Of a stretch of 64,000 nt of DNA, positions 48,883 to 56,431 are shown piece by piece. The position numbers and the translations under genes were made by a program. Each line of letters begins with the position of its first letter. Position 1 is the first letter of the stretch. The stretch is from NCBI GenBank assembly GCA_015075405.1, contig JABTUK010000005.1:558001-622000 (forward strand), in the 5' to 3' direction. This DNA is from Anaerolineales bacterium (GTDB taxonomy: Bacteria; Chloroflexota; Anaerolineae; 4572-78; J111). A model generated the notes under the pieces. That model was not told where the DNA came from. It saw only the letters and a program-made list of their open reading frames with translations, and made no database searches.

Positions 48883-49977
48883 GTGGCTGAATTGACGTTT
48901 CAGGTGGATGTGTCCAGAATGTACCGCAACAAAACCGGCTACAAAGCCGGAGGTTACAAACTGAACAGCTCCTTCGAGACAGAGACCCATACGCCCGAAA
49001 GTTTCCTGGAAACGGTCATCAAAGAAGGCTGGCCTTATACGATGGTTCACTGGAAGCGCTCTCCGCAAGAAACCGGCGCTGCGGCGGGGGGAGTCAAAAC
49101 TGCCAAGCATCGCGAGAATTTTATCAGCCGGCAGGAATTGACCGCCGATGATGATAGTCAAACGCCAGGAGTGATAAATTTTTGGCTGCGCGACCCCTTC
49201 TTTGCTCGTTATGGCTGGGCTTTTGTCGAGTCGGTCAACTCCCGGCCGGGCGTCGCCGAAAAGGGCCATCCGACCCTCATCTTTGACCGCCCCATTACCG
49301 ACCCCAAGCTGTACAAACTGTGCGCCAAGGCTTTTATCTGGCGCTACCCCCGCGTGGATAAGTCCGTTTATAATGTAGACAGAACCATCTACAACGCCCA
49401 AAAAGCCAGGGTTCACTGGCTGGGAAACATCTGTCCTTTTGAGGTGTTCGAGCGAGACATCCTGGAACCTTATCGCGCCTACCTGGCCGAAGTCGAGGCC
49501 AGGCGCAAGGCAGAAGCTCGCCGCCGGCAAGCGGAGCTGAGAAGAGCCAGGCAAGAGGGACGACTTCTAAAAGAGGGCCGGGCGGTGGAAAAGTACCTGC
49601 AAGCCAGCCTGGCCGGTATCTTTGATTTTGTCGCCCGGCAGACTGACAACCGGCACGCGGCGATATTTTGGGCAGGGACGCACATTGGCGCTCTGGAAGC
49701 CGCGCCCTGGACAATGGGTTATCCTCATCTATTCGCTGATGTTGAACTGCGAATGATCGAGGCTTGCCGGGCTAATGGCTATATAGACCACCCCAACGGC
49801 GGCGAGCCGGAAATCTTACGGACCTTTAATGATGGCCGCCGTACCGGAGCCACCGACCCGGCCCCGGAGCCGGAACTTTATGAGAGGTGGCCCAAAAAAT
49901 CGAAGCCACAGGAAGTAGAACGGCCAGCCCCAGACCCTCAGCCAGCGCACCAGCTAGTTCTCCCCGCCCTTCACTAA
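48883..49977 (+). CDS. Primase-polymerase (AEP)-like protein, function unproven
   Basis: A 364-residue protein with no confident family name. The part around 125-185 looks like archaeo-eukaryotic primase proteins of plasmids and phages: YGWAFVESVNSRPG, then KGHPTLIFDRPITDPKLYKL and FIWRYPRVDKSVYNVDRTIY, compared with the usual LDRPI-DP-x-Y and FP-AD-x-S-D-R pattern. A Lys/Arg-rich coiled segment (EARRKAEARRRQAELRRARQ, about 205-230) joins it to a C-terminal helical part (MIEACRANGYIDHPNGGEPE) that recalls primase C-terminal (PriCT) domains. The N-terminal half lacks an obvious hhDhD metal motif. Start is GTG. No helicase or replication origin lies next to it. Confidence 0.5.
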   Translation: MAELTFQVDVSRMYRNKTGYKAGGYKLNSSFETETHTPESFLETVIKEGWPYTMVHWKRSPQETGAAAGGVKTAKHRENFISRQELTADDDSQTPGVINFWLRDPFFARYGWAFVESVNSRPGVAEKGHPTLIFDRPITDPKLYKLCAKAFIWRYPRVDKSVYNVDRTIYNAQKARVHWLGNICPFEVFERDILEPYRAYLAEVEARRKAEARRRQAELRRARQEGRLLKEGRAVEKYLQASLAGIFDFVARQTDNRHAAIFWAGTHIGALEAAPWTMGYPHLFADVELRMIEACRANGYIDHPNGGEPEILRTFNDGRRTGATDPAPEPELYERWPKKSKPQEVERPAPDPQPAHQLVLPALH

Positions 49978-50132
49978 CCAATAGCTGAAGCCATCGTGTT
50001 GAAAGAACAAAGCCCTGGCGGGCTAGATTCTTAGCTCGCAGAGCTTTGTCTTTTCAGGACGGCTTCAGCCCCACCCATTTAGCATCATACTGAGAATTGC
50101 TCCCGGTTAAGTCCACCCCCCAGTTGCCCGGC

Positions 50133-51464
50133 TTAATTCACCATGCCCTGAACCAGAGTTTTAACCGTGACTTTGGCCGGGTCGAGATCCAGCGGCACGT
50201 TCAACTCAAGGGTATAAGCGGTTGTGCTTTGGGGTTCAATCAGGCCGGTTTCACCGTAAATATCGGTGTCGTGTGTGGCCAGCAGTTGGCCCTGTTGATC
50301 GTACAACGCTACCACCACCGTAGCCCAGGAGAGAGTCTTATCCGAGCTATTGGTGACTTCACCGTTGAAACTCCAGACGCCATCCGCCTGCGCCGGCTGG
50401 TCATTTTCCGTGTTCAGGCTCACATACTCATAGTTGTTGTTAACCATCGCCGTAGTAACCCACACTTTGGTCCGGGCAATCTTATCTGATTGTCCGACCA
50501 CACTATCAATACTGCTGAAGCTGTTGAGAGAGTACGGGACACTCTGGCCCGGCTGCAAGGCATAAGGCAGATTGATGACCTCGGCATCGAGCACCGTGCC
50601 GTCTTCGGCGTAGAGACCGGCCAGCAGGTAAAGCTCGATGGTATCCTCCGCCTGATTGGTCACACTGCCAACTACATGCACCGACCCCCCGGCATCTACA
50701 TAAGTGCACGGTTCAGACAGTTCCAACGGCAGCACTTCTTCGGCTTGAGCCGGACTGGCATCCACATACACCGCCCAGGTTTCAGCCGTGGGAGCCGGGC
50801 CGGTCAACCGGAAGCGGAAAGGGATGCGGTCGTTGCCGCGAGCGTCGCCCGCCGGAGCCAGATAGCCAGCGCCGGCTTCGTAGGTATTGGCGGCCACGAC
50901 GTTGTTATCCTCATCCAGCGCGGCCCCGGCCAGACCCTTAATATCCAGCCGGGTCTCGCCCAAGTTGACCAATTCCCCGGTAATATAAAGCATGCCGTCG
51001 TCGCCCGTAACCATCTGGCCGTGCTGCACTTCCACCTGAGTCTCTCTGGCTTCGGTAGTCCCATAGTTGATTAGTTTTACATCAAAGGTTTGGGGTTGGC
51101 CGTTATCCAGGCTAAAGGAATAGGCAAACGGTGAAGCCTGGCCGGGTTCCAGGGTCCACAAAATCGGGTTAATGGTAATGCTCTCAACCGGGTTGCCGGA
51201 ATAATCCCGCAGCAGGGTCTTACCCTCCGCATCTTTGGCCGTGAGGTCCAGTTCAACATTGTTAACGGCGGTATCGGCCCCATTGTAAACACTGCCGACA
51301 ATATGATAATAGCTAAAAAAGCCGTCGGCATCCTGATAGCCATAAACATTGGTCACGATTACTTCGCGGTTGGCTTCTTCGGCCTGCGCCACCGGCTGGC
51401 GGCCGGCCAAAGCTATCATCATCAAAATAGCAACCAGTATCAGTGAGACAAAAAAGCGTTTCAT
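50133..51464 (-). CDS. Secreted protein with FxLYD-type domains
   Basis: A 443-residue exported protein. The signal peptide (KRFFVSLILVAILMMIALAG then QPVAQA) is followed by about four similar beta-sandwich segments of the FxLYD/DUF3426-like kind: YYHIVGSVYNGADTAVNNVE, LYITGELVNLGETRLDIKGL, VHVVGSVTNQAEDTIELYLL and WSFNGEVTNSSDKTLSWATV. Each carries the V-x-G-x-V-x-N-x(6)-(V/L) core. Such domains are thought to bind other surface molecules. No anchor is visible, so it is probably released or held by partners. The start could also be the TTG two codons upstream, which is better spaced from AAGGA. Confidence 0.8.
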   Translation of the reverse strand: MKRFFVSLILVAILMMIALAGRQPVAQAEEANREVIVTNVYGYQDADGFFSYYHIVGSVYNGADTAVNNVELDLTAKDAEGKTLLRDYSGNPVESITINPILWTLEPGQASPFAYSFSLDNGQPQTFDVKLINYGTTEARETQVEVQHGQMVTGDDGMLYITGELVNLGETRLDIKGLAGAALDEDNNVVAANTYEAGAGYLAPAGDARGNDRIPFRFRLTGPAPTAETWAVYVDASPAQAEEVLPLELSEPCTYVDAGGSVHVVGSVTNQAEDTIELYLLAGLYAEDGTVLDAEVINLPYALQPGQSVPYSLNSFSSIDSVVGQSDKIARTKVWVTTAMVNNNYEYVSLNTENDQPAQADGVWSFNGEVTNSSDKTLSWATVVVALYDQQGQLLATHDTDIYGETGLIEPQSTTAYTLELNVPLDLDPAKVTVKTLVQGMVN

Positions 51465-51571
51465 AAACAAGAGGGTTCCTTTCAGGAATATGGTTTAGAA
51501 GCAATAGTTGTCAAAACTATACCTGGATTTTAACCGGCCATCGTCCAGCCAACGTTACGGGGGACGTTACA

Positions 51572-51613
51572 AACAAAGGGCGGAGCACGTTATGAGATGC
51601 TCCGCCCTTTGTT
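51572..51613 (-). terminator. Intrinsic terminator of the M16 peptidase gene
   Basis: Perfect 16-bp arms AACAAAGGGCGGAGCA (51572-51587) and TGCTCCGCCCTTTGTT (51598-51613), with a T-rich tail on the minus strand, 68 nt after the stop. Confidence 0.88.
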
Positions 51614-51681
51614 AAGGATTTGATTGAGTTATCAGATCTTAAAGGTCTTTAAAATCTTTAGAGTTCTGAAAAGCCCGAAGA

Positions 51682-54570
51682 TTATTCCTCGATCTCTTGC
51701 CCCTCGTTATCTACCACCATCACCGGGCCTAGCTGCTCCAACTGCGGCTTGACCGCCTCGGCGTCGCCCACCACCACGATAATCGGCTGGTCGGAGTCAA
51801 TGTATTTGGCGGCGGCGGCCTGGGCTTCTTCAGCCGTCACCTGCTCGATGGCTTGCAGGTAGTCGTTCAGCTCTTCGATGGGGATGCCGGTCAGGTAGCG
51901 GGTGGCGAGCTGGTCGGCAAAATCAGAAGGCTGCTCGATGGCCAGGGCAAAATTGCCGATCAACTGGTTCTTGGCGTCGGTCAGCTCCTGCTCGGCAATC
52001 GGCTCAGTGCGGATGCGTTCCAGTTCGCTCAAGATTTCCTGCACGGCATCGGCGGCGTGGTCCTGGCTAACATCGCCGACCACGCGGAAGGTGCTGGTGT
52101 CGTTGGGGCGGCCAAAGCGGCTGTAAACGCCGTAGGTGTAGCCTTTGTCTTCACGCAGGTTGGTGTAAAGGCGCGAGGAGGAGCCGCCGCCCAGTACGGT
52201 GTTGACTACCGACAAGGCGTAGCGGTCAGGGTTACGGGCATCAATGGCCCGGTTGCCCACCTGCACCGTCGCCTGCTCGGAGGTGGGCCGGTCTACCAGG
52301 TAAATCAGCGAGGTGTCGCCCAACTTGGCTGCGGGATAATCCAGAAAATCAGGCACGTCGCCCGCTGCCCAATCGCCAAAAACCCGTTTCGCTTCGGCTT
52401 TGGCTTCCTCGGCGGTAATATCGCCGACGATGACCAGTAGGGCGTTGTTGGGTTTGTAGTAGGTCTGGTGAAATTCAACCACGTCCTCGCGGGTCAGGCT
52501 GCCTACGGTTTCCAGGTTGGTGATGAAACCGTAGGGATGACCGCCGTAGGCCAGGCGGCCAAACTGGCGATTGGCCATGCTGGCCGGGTTGACCTCATCC
52601 TGCTCCAAAAAGGTCAGGGTTTGGGTTTTAAGCACGTCAAACTCTTTTTCGGGAAAGGTGGAATGACGGGCCATATCGCTCAGCAGGTCAAAGGCCAGGG
52701 TTGTTTCGGTGGTTGGGGCATCTACCGAGAGCGACGTCCACTCCAGCGCGGCGCTGGAGCCAACAGAACCGCCGGCCGCCTCGATGGTTTCGGCAATTTC
52801 GGCGGCGGAGCGGCTTTCGGTGCCTTTGGTCAGCAGGTCGGCCATCAAATCGGCTACGCCCTGTTGCTCAGCCGGGGCCGCTGCGTTGGAGCCGCCCACA
52901 TTCAGTTGCAGGCGCAGTTTGGGCGTTTCAGCTTGCGGCACAAAAATAACATTCAAATCGTTGTCAAGCGTAAACTGCTCGAAGGGCGGAAAGTTGCTCT
53001 CCGTAACCGGCAGAGCCTCTGGCACTTCGGTGCGGCTGACTACCCCTTCGGGTAATTCGGCCAGAACCTCGTCAGTCACCTCGCTGTCCACTACCTCAGG
53101 AGTAGGTTTAGCTTCGGGTTTCGCGTCAACCGGCTCGACCAGCAGGCCGGGATACTCACTCAACACTTCCTCGCCCTCTTTCAGGGTCAGTTGGACATTC
53201 ATCGGTTTGTCGCACAGGTAAGTCTGGGCGGCACGCTGGATGTCGTCAACGGTAACAGCCTCGTATTGGGCCAACTCGTCGGCGATGGCGGCCGGGTCGT
53301 CAAAGGTCAGCACGGCGTCTTGCAGCCATTCGGCGCTGTTCAAAGCCGACTCGCGGAAAGAGGTAATCGAGCCGACCAGGGTTTGCTTTTTGACGCGGGC
53401 CAGTTCGGCCTCGCTGACGCCATCGGCAATCACGCTATCAAACTCAGCCCGGACCAGTTCGGGCATACTTTCCAGGGCGTCCCCGCTGTTGGGCTGGGCA
53501 ATGGCATAGATGATGCTGCCCCCCAGGTAATCGCTCAGGCCAACATAGGCGCTGGCGGCCTTGCCCTGGCGAATGATGTTCTGCTCAAAGCGGCTGCTGC
53601 TGCCCCCGGCCAGAATGTCGGTCAGCAGGCTGAGGGCGTAAAAATCGGGTGTGCCGCGCGGCGGGCCAACAACGGTAGCGGCCCAACGCGGCACTTCCAC
53701 CTGCGGGTCAATCATAGTTTCTTCCGTGCCGATAGCGCAGCCGGTGGCTTCGTCGGTGCGGAGGGTGGGGAATTCGGCGGGCAGCGGATATTGCTCGGTG
53801 ATGGGCGCAAGGGCCTCTCCGGCGGGGATGTCGCCAAAGTAAGCCTGCACCAATGTTTTGGTTAATTCGACATCAATATCACCGACAATGACCAGGGTAG
53901 CGTTGTTGGGCTTGTAATACTTATCGTGGAAGGCTTGCAGTTCGGGCAGTTTGGCCGCGTTCAAATCCTCCACACTGCCGATGACCGAGCGCTCGTAGGG
54001 CACATAGCCCTGCATCGGCTGGGTAAAGAGGCGGCGGTTGGCCGCGCCGTAGGGCCGGTTGGCGACGCGCTGGTTGAATTCTTCGATGACGACATCACGT
54101 TGGGTCTCCCAGGCTTGTTCGGTGACAGCCAGCGAGGCCATGCGGTCGCTCTCCATCCACAGGATGCGCGGGAGTTGGTTGGCCGGGGCGACTTCCCAAT
54201 AGGCAGTTTTGTCGTTAGCAGTATAGGCGTTGTGGTTAGCGCCAATAGATTCCAGCAGCGGGTCCCATTCGCCGTTGGCAATGTTGGCTGAGCCTTCAAA
54301 CATCATGTGCTCGAACATATGGGCAAACCCGGAACGGCCTTCCGGGTCGTTAGCCCCGCCGACGTGATACCAGATGTCCACCGCTACCACCGGTGCGGAG
54401 TGGTCTTCGGCCAGGATAACGCGCAAGCCGTTGGGTAGGGTGTAGTCGGTCAGGGGGAGTTCGTAATCGGCAAAGGTGAGGTCGGGTTCTTGGGCCAGGG
54501 CCGGGCCGGGGAGGGAAAGGATAAGGGCCAGGAGGAGCAATAACAATAGCAGGGGCGCTTTTTTGAGCAT
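51682..54570 (-). CDS. Secreted M16 family zinc peptidase (two-module pitrilysin-like)
   Basis: A 962-residue exported protease. A signal peptide (KKAPLLLLLLLLALILSLPG then PALAQ) precedes two M16 modules. The first has the inverted zinc motif GFAHMFEHMMFEGS (HxxEH) and the downstream Glu region, then an M16_C domain with YYKPNNATLVIVGDIDVELT. A linker rich in Glu/Pro/Val (about 500-545, KPEAKPTPEVVDSEVTDEV) leads to a second, inactive-type module (ADLMADLLTKGTESRSAAEI, no HxxEH) with its own M16_C domain (YYKPNNALLVIVGDITAEEA). One active and one inactive half in a single chain is normal for the group. It ends EDNEGQEIEE-like acidic. The ATG at 54570 is chosen because upstream codons are repeat sequence. 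Confidence 0.93.
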   Translation of the reverse strand: MLKKAPLLLLLLLLALILSLPGPALAQEPDLTFADYELPLTDYTLPNGLRVILAEDHSAPVVAVDIWYHVGGANDPEGRSGFAHMFEHMMFEGSANIANGEWDPLLESIGANHNAYTANDKTAYWEVAPANQLPRILWMESDRMASLAVTEQAWETQRDVVIEEFNQRVANRPYGAANRRLFTQPMQGYVPYERSVIGSVEDLNAAKLPELQAFHDKYYKPNNATLVIVGDIDVELTKTLVQAYFGDIPAGEALAPITEQYPLPAEFPTLRTDEATGCAIGTEETMIDPQVEVPRWAATVVGPPRGTPDFYALSLLTDILAGGSSSRFEQNIIRQGKAASAYVGLSDYLGGSIIYAIAQPNSGDALESMPELVRAEFDSVIADGVSEAELARVKKQTLVGSITSFRESALNSAEWLQDAVLTFDDPAAIADELAQYEAVTVDDIQRAAQTYLCDKPMNVQLTLKEGEEVLSEYPGLLVEPVDAKPEAKPTPEVVDSEVTDEVLAELPEGVVSRTEVPEALPVTESNFPPFEQFTLDNDLNVIFVPQAETPKLRLQLNVGGSNAAAPAEQQGVADLMADLLTKGTESRSAAEIAETIEAAGGSVGSSAALEWTSLSVDAPTTETTLAFDLLSDMARHSTFPEKEFDVLKTQTLTFLEQDEVNPASMANRQFGRLAYGGHPYGFITNLETVGSLTREDVVEFHQTYYKPNNALLVIVGDITAEEAKAEAKRVFGDWAAGDVPDFLDYPAAKLGDTSLIYLVDRPTSEQATVQVGNRAIDARNPDRYALSVVNTVLGGGSSSRLYTNLREDKGYTYGVYSRFGRPNDTSTFRVVGDVSQDHAADAVQEILSELERIRTEPIAEQELTDAKNQLIGNFALAIEQPSDFADQLATRYLTGIPIEELNDYLQAIEQVTAEEAQAAAAKYIDSDQPIIVVVGDAEAVKPQLEQLGPVMVVDNEGQEIEE

Positions 54571-54720
54571 AAACGTTCTTCTTCTCCTTAAGACGTTATT
54601 GGAATATTCGCCCGTAGTATAGAGGGGAACGTTTAAGCTGGCATTAAAATCTCGGCGCGGTGTCGTTTTCGCGCCAAGACGCAAAGGCGTAAAGAATTCT
54701 TTGAAATTCTTGGCGTTCAA

Positions 54721-54822
54721 GCATCCTGAGTAGCGCGTATCGAAGGGTACAAGTTAGTGATGACTACCGGACGGCGCAGCACCCTTCGATACGGTTCGCT
54801 TCGCTCACCTACTCAGGATGCT
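54721..54822. repeat. GCATCCTGAGTAG palindrome
   Basis: GCATCCTGAGTAG (54721-54733) and CTACTCAGGATGC (54810-54822), with inner arms GTATCGAAGGGT and ACCCTTCGATAC. It lies between the M16 gene start and the end of the DUF4956 gene. Confidence 0.88.
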
Positions 54823-54847
54823 GCCTAACTCAATGACATTGAAGGCC

Positions 54848-55543
54848 CTACAAATCCACCTCGTGATAGCCCGTAATCAGCGCCACCTTGTTGTTATCAT
54901 TCAACTGGCGCAGTTCATTCATAAACGCCTGCGCCTCCGACTGTTTCTTCAACTCCACCCCATACACCAGTTCGGTCAACATGCCGGCCTGGACCGTCTC
55001 GACGGCGATCAGGTTATAACGGTTGAGATAGCGATTAAAAACGGCGTTGAAAACCGAGTCATAGCGCATATCGCCGGGCAGCCGGATTTTGAGAATCTGT
55101 TCCCGAATATCTTTGGCAAACAAATTAAGGGTGGCCATACCCCACAAGATAAAAGAGATAATGCCGGTGGCAATCACCGCCAGCAGATAGAAGCGCGTCC
55201 CGCAGGCCATACCAATAGCCATAGCAAAAAAGATGTAGCCCACATCACGCGTATCCTTAACCGCATTACGAAAACGCACAATAGACAAGGCCCCAACCAA
55301 TGAAAAGGCCCGCGCAATATTGGAGCCGATAATCAGCATCACAATGGCCACAATCATCGCCATCATAATCAAGGTGTGAACATAGGACTGGGTGTAAGAT
55401 ACGCCTTTGTACGTCACCTGGTAAACACGGGCAATGACCAGTGATAACAGAAAACTCAAGACAGTTACCAGCACGACATCGGCCACACTAAAAACATCGG
55501 TGGCATCTTGTTGTAAACTGGATAGAAATCCCTGGAAATCCAT
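54848..55543 (-). CDS. DUF4956 membrane protein
   Basis: A 231-residue protein of the DUF4956 family. About four helices occupy residues 20-145 (VVLVTVLSFLLSLVIARVYQ; IMMAMIVAIVMLIIGSNIAR; IFFAMAIGMACGTRFYLLAV; IATGIISFILWGMATLNLFA), followed by a cytosolic alpha/beta domain (about 150-231). The conserved centre ARAFSLVGALSIVRFRNAVK then DTRDVGYIFF is diagnostic. DUF4956 genes recur beside VTC-type polyphosphate polymerase and CotH genes, as here, but their job is unknown. Last gene of that operon, about 126 nt after the VTC gene with a repeat in between. Confidence 0.9.
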   Translation of the reverse strand: MDFQGFLSSLQQDATDVFSVADVVLVTVLSFLLSLVIARVYQVTYKGVSYTQSYVHTLIMMAMIVAIVMLIIGSNIARAFSLVGALSIVRFRNAVKDTRDVGYIFFAMAIGMACGTRFYLLAVIATGIISFILWGMATLNLFAKDIREQILKIRLPGDMRYDSVFNAVFNRYLNRYNLIAVETVQAGMLTELVYGVELKKQSEAQAFMNELRQLNDNNKVALITGYHEVDL

Positions 55544-55582
55544 AAGTGGTCTCTCTCTTAATCTAAGATATTTGTGGACACG

Positions 55583-55645
55583 TCTGGAAGACTGGAAGGT
55601 TGGAAGGTTGAAAAATTTCCAGCCTTCCAACCTTCCAACCTTCCC
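55583..55645. repeat. CTGGAAGGTTGGAAGGTTG palindrome
   Basis: TGGAAGACTGGAAGGTTGGA and inverse CCAGCCTTCCAACCTTCCAA around TTGAAAAATTT, between the VTC and DUF4956 genes. Same word as the in-frame insertion in pgl. Confidence 0.85.
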
Positions 55646-55669
55646 GTTCTTTCGGACCGGACAGCGGCA

Positions 55670-56431
55670 TTAATAAACAATCTGCTGCTGGCCCAGCCGC
55701 AATTTAGCCTGCTCCAAGGCCAGGCAGTATTTGCTGATGCGCCGAAACGCGCAGCGGTGTTTATTAATCAGTTCCGTCAGCCAGTAAGGGGTGCGCTGGT
55801 TCACTTTGACTTCCAGCACGCTTTGCTGCGGCGGCAAAAAATATTGATTGTCCGCATACCCCTGCGACAGCAGGCTCAAATCGTGAACCCGGCACTTGAG
55901 CTGGGTATCAAATGTGACCCGCAAGCCGGGTTCGAGGCCGCTGCCCTCAAAAGCCAGCCGCTGATAGCTGACCACACAGGCCGGCTGGAGCTGCAAGGTG
56001 TGGTAAAGGTACAGAATTTCATCAATAACGGCCTGATCGGCTTCATCTTCAGTCTTCACCGCCTCGCCGGCCCCGCACAAAGCCATGGCCTGAGCATAAG
56101 GCAGGATAACTCGCTTTTTTTGCAGCGTTTTGTTGATGCGCTGTTTGATTTCGGCAAAGCAACGTGTGTCGGGCGTTACCTGCTCCCGGCCATACACCCG
56201 CACCCGCACCTTGCGCCGAAAGCGATGGCCTTCCACCTTGTCCCAATAGGCCTGATAATCGGCCGTATCAAAATAGACGCTGGTGATCAAGTACCGCCCG
56301 AACTCATCTCCCCGCTCATCGCGAATCATATACCGGGACAGTTCCTCAATCATCGTCTCAGCCTGGGCCCGATTGAGCAAATATTTAAGTTCAAAGCGGT
56401 CAGAAAGTCTAATCTTTGGCGGCAGCATCAT
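55670..56431 (-). CDS. VTC-domain polyphosphate polymerase-like protein
   Basis: A 253-residue VTC domain protein, the bacterial relative of the catalytic domain of yeast Vtc4, which makes polyphosphate from ATP. Conserved basic and acidic pattern: RFELKYLLNRAQAETMIEEL, ITSVYFDTADYQAYWDKVEG, FRRKVRVRVYG, CFAEIKQRINKTLQKKRVIL and the late Glu in SVLEVKVNQRTPYWL, all tunnel residues of triphosphate-tunnel enzymes. Start overlaps the cotH stop (ATGA), so CotH and VTC are made together. Polymerase activity is inferred from family. Confidence 0.9.
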   Translation of the reverse strand: MMLPPKIRLSDRFELKYLLNRAQAETMIEELSRYMIRDERGDEFGRYLITSVYFDTADYQAYWDKVEGHRFRRKVRVRVYGREQVTPDTRCFAEIKQRINKTLQKKRVILPYAQAMALCGAGEAVKTEDEADQAVIDEILYLYHTLQLQPACVVSYQRLAFEGSGLEPGLRVTFDTQLKCRVHDLSLLSQGYADNQYFLPPQQSVLEVKVNQRTPYWLTELINKHRCAFRRISKYCLALEQAKLRLGQQQIVY

